Assembly (NCBI RefSeq): GCF_900111275.1
Contig: NZ_FOGR01000004.1
Location: 644,201-708,200 of the forward strand
Direction of reading: 5' to 3'
DNA: 64,000 bases
Origin: Rhizobium sp. NFR03
GTDB taxonomy: Bacteria > Pseudomonadota > Alphaproteobacteria > Rhizobiales > Rhizobiaceae
Positions 25,178 to 34,578 of this stretch are shown in pieces. The translations under genes were made by a program, and so were the position numbers. The first letter of the stretch is position 1. Every line of letters starts with the position of its first letter. The notes below the pieces were generated by a model that was not told the origin of the DNA, ran no database searches, and saw only the letters and a program-made list of their open reading frames with translations.

Positions 25178-26185
25178 ATGAGAATTGCGATCGCATCCGC
25201 TGCCACGGCAGCACTGCTCTTCACGACACCGCTTATGGCAGCCGACATGGTTTTCACCAGCTGGGGCGGGACGACTCAGGACGCGCAGAAGGCGGCGTGG
25301 GCGGATAAATTCACGGCGGAAAGCGGCATCAACGTGCTTCAGGATGGCCCGACCGACTACGGAAAAATCAAGGCCATGGTCGAGGCCAAGGGTGTGACCT
25401 GGGACGTTGTCGATGTCGAGGGCGACTATGCGGCGCAGGCGGGCAAGGCCGGCATGCTGGAGAAGCTGGACTTCTCCGTCATCGACAAGACCAAGCTCGA
25501 TCCCCGCTTCGTTACCGATTATTCTGTCGGCAGCTTCTATTATTCCTTCGTCATCGGCTGCAACGCGGATGCCGTCGCTACCTGCCCGAAGAGCTGGGCC
25601 GACCTTTTCGACACGACGACGTTTCCGGGCAAGCGCACCTTTTACAAATGGTCGGCGCCCGGTGTGATCGAAGCCGCACTTCTCGCCGACGGCGTTGCCC
25701 CCGACAAGCTTTATCCGCTCGATCTGGACCGCGCGTTCAAGAAGCTCGATACGATCAAGGCTGACATCGTCTGGTGGTCGGGCGGTGCACAGTCGCAGCA
25801 GCTTCTGGCATCGGCAGAAGCCCCGTTCGGCAGCGTCTGGAACGGCCGCATGACGGCGTTGAAGGAGAGCGGCGTCAATGCACAGACTTCCTGGGAGCAG
25901 AACATCACCGCCGCCGACTCGCTGGTCGTGCCGAAGGGTGCCGCCAACAAGGAGGCCGCAATGAAATTCATCGCGCTCGCAACCTCGGCGCAGGCGCAGG
26001 CCGATATGGCGAAAGCCACGGGCTACGCGCCCGTCAACACCGAGTCGGCCAAGCTGATGGACGCCGAGACCGTCAAGACCCTGCCTGACCAGCAGACCGC
26101 CAGCCAGGTGAACGCCGACATGACCTACTGGGCCGACAACCGGGATGCGATCGGCGAGCGCTGGTACGCCTGGCAGGCCCAGTAA
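25178..26185 (+). CDS. spermidine/putrescine-type ABC substrate-binding protein
   Basis: Periplasmic binding protein of the PotD/PotF type, 335 residues, with a signal peptide ending LMAAD and conserved FTSWGGTTQDAQKAAW, WDVVDVEGDYAAQAG and the FVIGCNADAV region. Relatives bind polyamines and other organic cations or acids. RBS AAGGAG lies nine bases before the ATG. It follows the catabolic operon with no operator copy, and it may be co-transcribed with it or separately promoted. Confidence 0.88.
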   Translation: MRIAIASAATAALLFTTPLMAADMVFTSWGGTTQDAQKAAWADKFTAESGINVLQDGPTDYGKIKAMVEAKGVTWDVVDVEGDYAAQAGKAGMLEKLDFSVIDKTKLDPRFVTDYSVGSFYYSFVIGCNADAVATCPKSWADLFDTTTFPGKRTFYKWSAPGVIEAALLADGVAPDKLYPLDLDRAFKKLDTIKADIVWWSGGAQSQQLLASAEAPFGSVWNGRMTALKESGVNAQTSWEQNITAADSLVVPKGAANKEAAMKFIALATSAQAQADMAKATGYAPVNTESAKLMDAETVKTLPDQQTASQVNADMTYWADNRDAIGERWYAWQAQ

Positions 26186-26280
26186 GCAGTAAGGCAAAGT
26201 CCCGAGCGGCGGCGCGGCATACGGCCTCCGCTCGGGACCGGCCGTTTTGGTCATCCATGGTCAGGCAGGAAGGGATTTCG

Positions 26281-27150
26281 ATGTCGTCGCAGATCAGGGC
26301 TTCCACGGCGTCCGCGCCCGTAAGGCCGGCGAGACCGAGCGGGCTGCGCTGGACCTTGCCAGCGCTCGCCTTCGTCATGCTGTTTTTCGTGGTTCCGGTC
26401 GCAGCGCTCCTCCTGCGCAGCATCACCGAGCCGGCGTTCGGCCTTCAGAACTACGTGGCCCTGCTCGGGTCGTCGACCTACCTGAAGATCTTCGTCAACA
26501 CGTTCCTGGTTTCGGCGGTGGTGACGGTCATTTCGCTGACGATCGGTTTTCCGGTCGCCTGGGCTCTGGCGATCATGCCGGGCAGGCTCGCCTCGGTCAT
26601 CTTCGCGATCCTGCTCCTTTCGATGTGGACCAACCTGCTGGCGCGGACCTACGCCTGGATGGTGCTCCTGCAGCGGACCGGGCTGATCAACAAGATGCTG
26701 ATCGGCATGGGCCTGATCGACCAGCCGCTGCCACTGGTCAACAACCTCGTCGGCGTCACCATCGGCATGACCTATATCATGCTGCCCTTCATCATCCTTC
26801 CGCTCTACGGCGTCATCCGCAAGATCGATCCCGCCATCCTGCAGGCGGCTGCGCTGTGTGGCGCCACCCGCTGGCAGTCGCTGGTGCGGGTGCTCCTGCC
26901 GCTCGCCTTGCCTGGAATGGCTGCGGGTGCTCTCATGGTCTTCGTCATGTCGCTCGGCTACTTCGTCACGCCGGCTTTGCTCGGCGGCACGGCCAACATG
27001 ATGCTGGCGGAGCTGATCGCGCAGTTCGTCCAGTCCCTCGTCAACTGGGGCATGGGCGGCGCCGCGGCCCTCCTGCTGCTCGTCGTCACGCTGGCGCTTT
27101 ATGCCGTCCAGCTCCGCTTTGCCGGCGATCAACGCCTGGGAGATCGCTGA
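26281..27150 (+). CDS. spermidine/putrescine-type ABC permease (PotB-like)
   Basis: Inner-membrane permease, 289 residues, about six helices, with the EAA loop LQAAALCGATRWQSLVRVLLPLALPG. The ATG at 26281 has RBS GGAAGGG; the frame from 26257 has a weaker start. It follows the binding protein by 95 bases and is one base from the second permease. Confidence 0.9.
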   Translation: MSSQIRASTASAPVRPARPSGLRWTLPALAFVMLFFVVPVAALLLRSITEPAFGLQNYVALLGSSTYLKIFVNTFLVSAVVTVISLTIGFPVAWALAIMPGRLASVIFAILLLSMWTNLLARTYAWMVLLQRTGLINKMLIGMGLIDQPLPLVNNLVGVTIGMTYIMLPFIILPLYGVIRKIDPAILQAAALCGATRWQSLVRVLLPLALPGMAAGALMVFVMSLGYFVTPALLGGTANMMLAELIAQFVQSLVNWGMGGAAALLLLVVTLALYAVQLRFAGDQRLGDR

Positions 27151-27151
27151 C

Positions 27152-27952
27152 ATGCTTCTCGACTTCCAACGCCTCGGCTGGTGGAAATACGCGCTGCTCG
27201 CCATCAGCCTCCTGACCGCTGCGTTCCTGCTCCTGCCGATCCTCTTCATCGCCGCCCTGTCGTTCGGGTCGTCGCAATGGCTGATCTTTCCGCCACCGGG
27301 CTGGACGCTGAAATGGTACGCGGACTTCTTCGCCGATCCGCGCTGGCTCCAGTCCGCCTGGACCAGTTTCCAGATCGCCGCCATCGTCACGGTGCTGTCG
27401 GTTCTCCTCGGTCTGGTGACGTCCTTCGGCCTTGTGCGCGGCAAGTTCCTGTTTCGCGAAACGCTTCGTGCGCTGTTCCTGACGCCGATGATCCTGCCGG
27501 TCGTGGTTCTCGCCGTGGGGCTTTATGCCTTCTTCCTGCAGATCGGCCTCAACGGCACGATGCTCGGCTTCGTGATCGCGCATCTCGTGCTCGCCTTGCC
27601 GTTCTCGATCCTGTCCATCGGCAAGGCTCTCGAAGGCTTCGACAAATCGATCGAGGATGCGGCCGTCCTGTGCGGCGCTTCGCCGCTCGAGGCCAAGATC
27701 CGCGTGACCCTGCCGGCCATCAGCCATGGCCTGTTTTCGGCGGCGATCTTCTCGTTTCTAACGTCCTGGGACGAGGTTGTGGTGGCAATCTTCATGTCGA
27801 GCCCGACGCTTCAGACCCTGCCTGTCAAAGTGTGGGCCACGCTACGGCAGGATCTTACGCCCGTCGTCGCGGCCGCGTCGACCCTTCTCATCCTGTTGAC
27901 CGTCATCTTGATGGCGCTGTTCGCGCTCGTCCGCAAAGGACTGAAATCATGA
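27152..27952 (+). CDS. spermidine/putrescine-type ABC permease (PotC-like)
   Basis: Second permease subunit, 266 residues, with helices at both ends and the EAA loop EDAAVLCGASPLEAKIRVTLPAI. The ATG at 27152 follows the previous stop by one base, and the stop overlaps the ATPase start (ATGA). The longer frame from 27101 lies within the previous gene. Confidence 0.9.
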   Translation: MLLDFQRLGWWKYALLAISLLTAAFLLLPILFIAALSFGSSQWLIFPPPGWTLKWYADFFADPRWLQSAWTSFQIAAIVTVLSVLLGLVTSFGLVRGKFLFRETLRALFLTPMILPVVVLAVGLYAFFLQIGLNGTMLGFVIAHLVLALPFSILSIGKALEGFDKSIEDAAVLCGASPLEAKIRVTLPAISHGLFSAAIFSFLTSWDEVVVAIFMSSPTLQTLPVKVWATLRQDLTPVVAAASTLLILLTVILMALFALVRKGLKS

Positions 27953-29028
27953 CCGAACCATTCCTGCAGATACAGGGCATCCGCAAGGCGTACGGCCCGG
28001 TCGTGGCGGTCGAGAATGTCGATCTTCAGGTTCGGCGCGGCGAGTTCCTGACCTTCCTCGGGCCTTCGGGCTCGGGAAAAAGCACGACGCTCTATATTCT
28101 CGCCGGATTCGAGGACCCGACTGCCGGCAACATCCTGCTTGACGGCCGCTCGCTTCTGTCGATCCCGTCGCACAAGCGCAATATCGGGATGGTCTTCCAG
28201 CGCTACACCCTGTTTCCCCACCTCTCCGTCGGCGAGAACATTGCGTTCCCTCTGAAGGTGCGGCGATTGCCGAAGGCTGAGGTCGATGCCAAGGTCAAGG
28301 AGATGTTGCGGCTCGTGCGGCTGGAGGGCTTCGAGGATCGAAGGCCGGCGCAGATGTCGGGCGGCCAGCAGCAGCGGGTCGCACTTGCCCGCGCGCTCGC
28401 CTACGATCCGCCCCTGCTTCTGATGGACGAACCGCTGTCGGCGCTCGACAAGAAGCTGCGCGAGGAGATTCAGTACGAGATCCGCCGCATCCACCAGCAG
28501 ACGGAAGTGACGATCCTCTACGTCACTCACGATCAGGAGGAAGCGCTCCGGCTTTCCGACCGTATCGCCGTGTTTTCAAAGGGAATCATCGACCAGATCG
28601 GAACCGGGCCGGAACTATACTCCAATCCGCAGACCCGCTTCGTCGCCGAGTTCATTGGCGACAGCGACTTCCTGCCTTGCAAAGTTCTTTCGGCTTCAGA
28701 TGGACATGCCACCATATCGCTTGGCGATGGCAGGGCACTCGACCGGATCCCTCTCCATGGTTTTGCATCTGCCGGCGGCAAAGCGGCCCTTATGCTCCGG
28801 CCGGAAAGGCTACGCCTCGCGCGAATCTCAGGTGAGAACGCAGGCATCGCAGCGACAGTCAGTGACATCACCTTTCTTGGAAACAATATTCACGTCTCGA
28901 CGACGACCGACGACGGTGCACTGGTTTCGGTTCGCTTGCCATTCGGGCACGAGGCCATTGCCGGTCTAAACCGCGGCGACCGCGTGCAACTCACCTTCGA
29001 TGCGGGTTCCGCGCACGTGTTCTGTTGA
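27949..29028 (+). CDS. spermidine/putrescine-type ABC ATP-binding protein (PotA-like)
   Basis: ATPase of 359 residues with Walker [11 protein letters not shown]-loop VFQRYTLFPH, signature MSGGQQQR, Walker B LLLMDEPLSALD and a switch His in YVTHDQEEA; a C-terminal TOBE domain (about 280-355) begins around VLSASDG. The start was placed at the ATG overlapping the PotC-like stop. It completes the four-gene transporter. No terminator is obvious in the 260 bases that follow. Confidence 0.93.
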   Translation: MTEPFLQIQGIRKAYGPVVAVENVDLQVRRGEFLTFLGPSGSGKSTTLYILAGFEDPTAGNILLDGRSLLSIPSHKRNIGMVFQRYTLFPHLSVGENIAFPLKVRRLPKAEVDAKVKEMLRLVRLEGFEDRRPAQMSGGQQQRVALARALAYDPPLLLMDEPLSALDKKLREEIQYEIRRIHQQTEVTILYVTHDQEEALRLSDRIAVFSKGIIDQIGTGPELYSNPQTRFVAEFIGDSDFLPCKVLSASDGHATISLGDGRALDRIPLHGFASAGGKAALMLRPERLRLARISGENAGIAATVSDITFLGNNIHVSTTTDDGALVSVRLPFGHEAIAGLNRGDRVQLTFDAGSAHVFC

Positions 29029-29289
29029 AGGATGCCTTTTAGCTTAGCTGATCCGAGATGTTTCTGGCTTGCTCCTCATCAGCGAAGCCTTCAGCCGCAG
29101 ATTAAACCGGGGTCGAAATCAAGACATCTCCCGCGTTTCATCGCCATACAGGAACTTGACGCCAACCTCTTTCAAATTCCACGCGACAATATTCTGTCCG
29201 AGTAAAAGGGGAATGAGACAGCAAATCTGCGGGTCGCATGAGCAAAAGCGGAGGCTAAGATTGTTGACCGGAGGTCGTTGAGTTTGCGG

Positions 29290-29775
29290 TCATCCCAGCG
29301 CAGATAACGTGCCATGAGCCATAAGCTGTATGTCAACGAGGCTTGCGAGCTTTTGAAGCTTAACAAGCTCGCTCTCTGTTGCCTGACGAGGGGTGCGACC
29401 GATCACGCAGAGAGCGCCAACGCCTTTCATGAGCTTGACACCGGCATAGAAACGAATACCCGGCCCGGCGGTGACCAGCGGGTTATCCTGAAAACGGCTG
29501 TCCCTCGTCGCGTCCTCAACCACCATGAGCTTTGGCGCTTCTATCGTATGTGAACAGAACGACTGGCTGCGTGGTGTTTCCTTCGTGTTCAAACCTACAA
29601 TCGTCTTGAACCACTGCCGATCGGTGTCGATGAGACTGACAGCGGCGATGCTCGCACCCGGAAACAATGTCAGCGCTTGTTCGGCAAGCCCCCGAAACAT
29701 CCGGTCTTCCGGTGAATCCAGGATGCTAAGTTCGTGAAGCCGCTCAAGTCGTCGCGCCTCCTGATCCGCGTCCAT
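29290..29775 (-). CDS. GAF domain protein
   Basis: A single GAF sensor domain of 161 residues. The N-terminal LHELSILDSPEDRMFRGLAEQA and the downstream RQWFKTIVGLNTKETPRSQSFCSHTI pattern belong to the GAF group often fused to cyclases and kinases, here stand-alone. The ligand is unknown. It precedes the chemoreceptor at 29858 in genome order but, reading minus, follows it by 82 bases, so the two may be co-transcribed. Confidence 0.85.
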   Translation of the reverse strand: MDADQEARRLERLHELSILDSPEDRMFRGLAEQALTLFPGASIAAVSLIDTDRQWFKTIVGLNTKETPRSQSFCSHTIEAPKLMVVEDATRDSRFQDNPLVTAGPGIRFYAGVKLMKGVGALCVIGRTPRQATESELVKLQKLASLVDIQLMAHGTLSALG

Positions 29776-29857
29776 AAGTTCTGTCCTTCTCGATCATGGG
29801 CCAGACCACTGACCAGGTTGAAGACGTAGGAAATCACGTACGTTTCGGCGCTCCAGG

Positions 29858-31606
29858 TTACCCTCTGGCGGATCGCGGCATCGCCGATCGAGGAGCGTGT
29901 TGCCGATGATGTGCGCGAGCCTCTGGGCGCTGCCAGTCTTGCTGATCGCCACCAACGCGGAACTCGCCGATCAAGGCAGCCATCTCGGAAGCTGCCAGTC
30001 TCAGGCGGCCGGCGGCATCCGTCGCCTTGCCGAGCATGACGGCATTCATCTGCGTGACCTGGTCCATTTGATTGACGGCGATATTCACCTCGGCGAGTCC
30101 GGTGGCTTGCTCTTGCGAGGATCGCGCCATTTCGGAAAGGACGAGATCGATTTCTCCAACTTTCGCCGTCACGGCCTCTAGGGCGCCGGCGACGTCACCA
30201 ACAAGCTTTACGCCCCGTTTCACCTGATCCGAGCTCGATGAAATCAGCGTCTTGATCTCCTTGGCAGCCTTCGCGGACCGCTGCGCCAGCTCTCGGACCT
30301 CTTGAGCAACCACGGCGAAACCACGCCCTGATTCACCGGCTCTTGCAGCCTCGACGCCCGCGTTCAAGGCAAGCAGATTGGTCTGGAATGCAATTTCATC
30401 GATGACGCCGATGATCTGGGAAATCCTGTTTGAGCTCTCGTCGATCTCACCCATGACGACCGCCGCCTGGCTCATGACCGCCCCCGAACGTTCCGTCCCG
30501 CTGCGCGCACCGGACGCGGCAAGAGCGGCCTCCAAGGCGCATTCCGCGCTTCGTCTTACGGTAGACGTGATTTCATCCAGCGCTGCTGCGGTCTGTTCAA
30601 GGCTCGCAGCTTGTTGCTCGATCCGTCGGGACATATCGTCCGATGACTGAGCAATCTCCTCGGTTCCTGCCGACATGATCGAGGAACTGGAGGTAACCTT
30701 CCTCATGGTCGTCTGCAGGCGATTGACCGACGTGTTGTAATCCAGCCGAAGCGGTTCGAACGCGGGTTCGAATTCCTCGTTGAGTCGATACTCGAGATCA
30801 TTGTCGGCCAAAGCGGCCATGCCGCGCGCGACTTCCGATATGGCGCGAACACGCCCGGTTATGTTCGTAGCGAACTTCACAATGGATGTGACCTTGCCGT
30901 CGACATCCAGTATCGGATTATATGATGCCTGGATCCAGATCTCGCGCTTGTTCTTTCCGAGCCGTCGAAATTCGGCCGCGATGAATTCGCCGGCGTTCAA
31001 TTTTTCCCAAAAATCGCGATAATCGCTGGACTGAGCCAGTGTATCATCGACAAACATCCGATGATGCTTGCCTTTAATTTCATCAAGACTGTACCCGAGC
31101 AACGACAGGAAGTTCTCGTTCGCCGTGACGACTTCACCACCTGGCGTGAATTCGATGACGCCTTGGACGCGGGATATCGCTTCCAGCTTCGCTTCAAACG
31201 CGGCGTTCCTGCGGTGGGCGGCCGTCGTTTCGGTCGCAACCTTAACGACCCGCACGACCTTGCCGCTTGCGTTGAGCACGGGGTTATAGGACGCCTGGAT
31301 CCAAATCTGCCGCCCGCCCTTGGCGATGCGCCTGTACTCCTGCTGATCGGATTTCCCGCTCCGCAGCTTCTCCCAAAACTCTTTATAAGCATGTGATTTG
31401 GCATGCTCGGTATCGACGAACAGGCTGTGATGTTTGCCGACGATCTCTGATGATGAATAACCCACGACCGAACAAAACGTGTCGTTCGCTCGAAGAATCC
31501 GACCGTCTGGATCAAATTCAATGATTGCCAGGGTCTTCTCAAGTGCGCGTAGCAAGCCGGCGGCACGGTTGTTAAACAGGCTGAATGAGCTTTGCATGTC
31601 GTTCAT
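29858..31606 (-). CDS. soluble methyl-accepting chemotaxis protein with two PAS domains
   Basis: Cytoplasmic chemoreceptor of 582 residues with no transmembrane helix. Two PAS domains (about 18-125 and 140-250) are similar to each other: IVGKHHSLFVD with IKGKHHRMFVD, and two copies of IWIQASYNP. A HAMP-like linker is at about 255-305 and an MCP signalling domain at about 310-550 with the hairpin tip region VIDEIAFQTNLLALNAGVEAARAGESGRGFAV. The last 30 residues are polar and basic. PAS domains often bind flavin or heme and sense redox or oxygen; no cofactor residue is certain here. Confidence 0.92.
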   Translation of the reverse strand: MNDMQSSFSLFNNRAAGLLRALEKTLAIIEFDPDGRILRANDTFCSVVGYSSSEIVGKHHSLFVDTEHAKSHAYKEFWEKLRSGKSDQQEYRRIAKGGRQIWIQASYNPVLNASGKVVRVVKVATETTAAHRRNAAFEAKLEAISRVQGVIEFTPGGEVVTANENFLSLLGYSLDEIKGKHHRMFVDDTLAQSSDYRDFWEKLNAGEFIAAEFRRLGKNKREIWIQASYNPILDVDGKVTSIVKFATNITGRVRAISEVARGMAALADNDLEYRLNEEFEPAFEPLRLDYNTSVNRLQTTMRKVTSSSSIMSAGTEEIAQSSDDMSRRIEQQAASLEQTAAALDEITSTVRRSAECALEAALAASGARSGTERSGAVMSQAAVVMGEIDESSNRISQIIGVIDEIAFQTNLLALNAGVEAARAGESGRGFAVVAQEVRELAQRSAKAAKEIKTLISSSSDQVKRGVKLVGDVAGALEAVTAKVGEIDLVLSEMARSSQEQATGLAEVNIAVNQMDQVTQMNAVMLGKATDAAGRLRLAASEMAALIGEFRVGGDQQDWQRPEARAHHRQHAPRSAMPRSARG

Positions 31607-31802
31607 ACCTTATGGCCGCTACCTACTAGGCGTCATGGCAAACTTACACGACGATCATTTACGGGCGCTTAAAGCAGAGTACGGCCAGTACCAAATTGCC
31701 GGAAATTTCGAGATATCGATTCCATAGCGCGCGCTTATTGCTTTCCCATTGCGATAACGCGCACCTCGATCAATGTCTCTTGACAGACCGCCAGGGTAGC
31801 GT
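31607..31802. other. divergent intergenic region chemoreceptor / lacI-type gene
   Basis: Bases between the chemoreceptor start and the first LacI operator. It should contain the chemoreceptor promoter on the minus strand; no clear hexamers stand out. No gene is supported. Confidence 0.35.
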
Positions 31803-31818
31803 GCTAATACGCATTAGC
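31803..31818. promoter_or_regulatory. LacI-type operator A (GCTAATACGCATTAGC)
   Basis: Near-perfect 16-base palindrome with one central mismatch, next to operator B at 31820-31835. The two centres are 17 bases apart. A CG at or near the centre is typical of LacI-family operators. Confidence 0.7.
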
Positions 31819-31819
31819 A

Positions 31820-31835
31820 GCTAATACGTATTAGC
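31820..31835. promoter_or_regulatory. LacI-type operator B (GCTAATACGTATTAGC)
   Basis: Perfect 16-base palindrome one base after operator A and 29 bases upstream of the lacI-type gene start. The pair probably lets the regulator control its own operon, including the downstream oxidoreductase and sugar transporter. Confidence 0.75.
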
Positions 31836-31864
31836 AATTTGACTGATGCTCGGGAGCGCCTTGC

Positions 31865-32926
31865 GTGACAGGCCATAAGCGATTGACGCAGAACGATATC
31901 GCAAGACTTGCAGGCGTTAGTCAGGCGACTGTTTCGCTTGTTCTAAATGGCGCACCGACTGCGTTGGCGCGCATTCCGGCGGAAACCCGTGAACGAGTAC
32001 AGAAGGTCATTCGCACGACCGGTTACGTTGCTGATCCGATCGCTCGACGCATGGCAAAGGGTCTGAACCGCATCCTTGGTGTCTTCACTTACGAACCGGC
32101 GTTCCCCAGCGAACAGGCGGATTTCTTCACGCCCTTCCTGCTCGGCATCGAAGAAGAGGCGCAGCAGCAGAACTACGACCTCCTGCTTCTGACCAGCGCC
32201 GGTGTCGGCAGCAACCGCAAGATATTCTCTGAGAACAACCGGCTCAGGATCGCCGATGGCTGCCTCGTGCTCGGCCGTGAGTTCGACCGCAAGGAGCTGG
32301 CGCGGCTGGTGGCGGAAGATTACCCGTTCGTCGCAATCGGGCGACGTGAGGATGCAGGCGGACCCGTTCCCTACGTCGGCGGCGATTACACGGCTGGTAC
32401 GAAACGGCTCGTCGAGCAGGCCATTGCACTCGGCCACGCGAAACTTGCCTATGTTGGCCCCGATGGCCCGGCGGAATCCGTTGCCGATCGCTGGCACGGT
32501 TTTGGCCTGGCATTGGGCGAGCGGGCGGAGCTTTCCTTCCACGTAAAGGCGGTGAACAGGCCGGCGGACGAGATCCTTGGTGGGATCCTCTCAAGCGCTG
32601 CGACTGTCGTCTTCTTCATTGAACTGGCTGATGCCGTTCGTGTCGAAGCGCTCGCACGCGAACGCGGGCTCTCGGTGCCCTCGGACATTTCGATGATCGT
32701 GCTTGGCAGCCATATACGCGCGGGCCGCAGCCCCGTGCGCTTTACGTCCTATGAAATTCCGCGCGAGGAGATGGGACGGCAGGCAACGGCGATGCTGGTC
32801 AACCGCATTGAGACCGGCAGTTCCGGCAGCCAGATTCTTCTGACCTGTGAGCCCGTCGCGGGCGAAACACTGGGGCTATGCCCGTCGGATCCCGCGAAGA
32901 AACGCCAATCAACAAAACGGATGTAA
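31865..32926 (+). CDS. LacI-family transcriptional regulator
   Basis: Repressor of 353 residues. The N-terminal helix-turn-helix and hinge (about 8-65) have LTQNDIARLAGVSQATVSLVLNG, and the rest (about 70-345) is a periplasmic-binding-protein-like effector domain with LGVFTYEP and FFTPFLLGIEEEAQQ. The start is the GTG at 31865; no ATG fits before the helix-turn-helix. It opens a run of FAD oxidoreductase plus sugar ABC transporter genes that it presumably controls, probably with a sugar as inducer. Confidence 0.93.
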   Translation: MTGHKRLTQNDIARLAGVSQATVSLVLNGAPTALARIPAETRERVQKVIRTTGYVADPIARRMAKGLNRILGVFTYEPAFPSEQADFFTPFLLGIEEEAQQQNYDLLLLTSAGVGSNRKIFSENNRLRIADGCLVLGREFDRKELARLVAEDYPFVAIGRREDAGGPVPYVGGDYTAGTKRLVEQAIALGHAKLAYVGPDGPAESVADRWHGFGLALGERAELSFHVKAVNRPADEILGGILSSAATVVFFIELADAVRVEALARERGLSVPSDISMIVLGSHIRAGRSPVRFTSYEIPREEMGRQATAMLVNRIETGSSGSQILLTCEPVAGETLGLCPSDPAKKRQSTKRM

Positions 32927-32930
32927 TGAC

Positions 32931-34541
32931 GTGAAAGAATTGCAAGCAGATATTCTCGTGGTAGGCGGCGGCCTGGGTGGAGTGGCGGCGGCTTTGGGCG
33001 CGGCACGGGCGGGCAAGCGCGTTATCATGACGGAGGAATTCGACTGGATCGGCGGTCAGTTGACAAGCCAGGCCGTGCCATCGGACGAGCATACCTGGGT
33101 CGAGCAGTTCGGCATCACGCGATCCTATCGCAAACTGCGCGCCGGCGTCCGACAGTATTATCGTGACTATTATCCGTTGACCGAAGGCGCCCGCGCCTGG
33201 GGTGATCTCAATCCGGGCGGCGGTTGGGTGAGCCGCATCTGCGCGGAACCACGCGTCAGCCTGGCAGTGATGGAGAGCATGCTAATGCCCTATATCGGTG
33301 CCGGCCGGCTGACGGTGCTGAAACCCTACCGGCCTGTTGCCGCAGATGTCGAGGGCGATACGGTGCGCTCAGTCACCGTGCGCCACCGCGATACGAATGC
33401 CGAGATCGTCATTTCCGCCGAATACATTCTCGACGCGACCGAACTCGGCGATCTTCTGCCGATGACGGGTACGGAATACGCTAAAGGCTTCGAGGCGCAG
33501 TCCGACACCGGCGAACCGAGTGCGCCGGCGGAAGCCCAGCCGGACAATGTTCAGGCAGTCTCTATCTGCTTTGCGATCGATCATGTCGATGGCGACCAGA
33601 CGATCGACAAGCCGGAAAACTATGACTACTGGCGCAAATACCAACCGCATTTCTGGGGTGGCCCGCTGCTCGGCCTGACGGCGCCGCATCCCCGCACACT
33701 GGAGCATACAACACGGTCGTTCACGCCGAACCCGGACGATGATCCGCTTCTTGTCGACGCCGACCAGCGCAAGGGCGGCGGCGACGAAAACCTCTGGATT
33801 TTCCGCCGGATCGCAGCGCGCAAGAACTTTGCGCCTGCTTTCTATCAGTCTGACATCTGCCTCGTGAACTGGCCGATGATCGACTACATGGAGGGCACCA
33901 TTATCGACGTCCCGGACGAGGAAAAGGCACGTCATCTGAAATCTGCGGCTGACCTTTCCTATTCTGTCTTCTACTGGCTGCAGACGGAAGCACTGCGTCA
34001 CGACGGAGGGCAGGGTTACAGCGGCCTGCGTCTGCGTGGTGATATCACCGGCACTGAACATGGCCTCGCCATGGCGCCCTATATCCGTGAGGGCCGGCGT
34101 ATCAAGCCGGTGACTCGGATCGTTGAACAGGACCTGTCCTCCATCGTGCGCGGGGAAAAGGGCGCGGTGCGTTATCGAGACAGCATCGGCATTGGCATGT
34201 ACCGCATCGACCTGCATCCCTCGACCGGCGGCGACAACTATGTCGATGTGCCGTCCTGCCCGTTCGAGATCCCGCTGGGTGCGTTGCTTCCGCAGCGAAT
34301 GAAGAACCTTATCCCCGCCGGCAAGAATATCGGCACCACGCATATCACCAACGGCTGCTACCGCCTGCACCCGGTCGAATGGAACATCGGCGAGGTGGCC
34401 GGCATGCTGGCGGCTTGGTGCCTGAGCAGGAGGCTTACGCCACATCAGGTGCAGGCAACGGACAGCCATCTGGCGGAATTCCAAGCGGCGCTGACCCGCG
34501 AAGGCATCGAGTTCCGCTGGCCGGAGATCGCCGCCTACTGA
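32931..34541 (+). CDS. FAD-dependent oxidoreductase
   Basis: FAD_oxidored-type protein of 536 residues. The N-terminal dinucleotide fold ADILVVGGGLGGVAAALGAARAG (about 8-30) and EEFDWIGGQLTSQ bind FAD; a late GKNIGTTHITNGCYRLHPVEWNIGE closes the FAD site. The GTG at 32931 follows the LacI stop by four bases; the longer open frame overlaps lacI. Proteins of this kind recur in rhizobial sugar-transport operons but the substrate is not established. It probably oxidises the sugar, or a derivative, imported by the adjacent transporter. Confidence 0.87.
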   Translation: MKELQADILVVGGGLGGVAAALGAARAGKRVIMTEEFDWIGGQLTSQAVPSDEHTWVEQFGITRSYRKLRAGVRQYYRDYYPLTEGARAWGDLNPGGGWVSRICAEPRVSLAVMESMLMPYIGAGRLTVLKPYRPVAADVEGDTVRSVTVRHRDTNAEIVISAEYILDATELGDLLPMTGTEYAKGFEAQSDTGEPSAPAEAQPDNVQAVSICFAIDHVDGDQTIDKPENYDYWRKYQPHFWGGPLLGLTAPHPRTLEHTTRSFTPNPDDDPLLVDADQRKGGGDENLWIFRRIAARKNFAPAFYQSDICLVNWPMIDYMEGTIIDVPDEEKARHLKSAADLSYSVFYWLQTEALRHDGGQGYSGLRLRGDITGTEHGLAMAPYIREGRRIKPVTRIVEQDLSSIVRGEKGAVRYRDSIGIGMYRIDLHPSTGGDNYVDVPSCPFEIPLGALLPQRMKNLIPAGKNIGTTHITNGCYRLHPVEWNIGEVAGMLAAWCLSRRLTPHQVQATDSHLAEFQAALTREGIEFRWPEIAAY

Positions 34542-34578
34542 TTTTTTGATCAACCCCATCTTTGGAGGAGGGCTGGGA

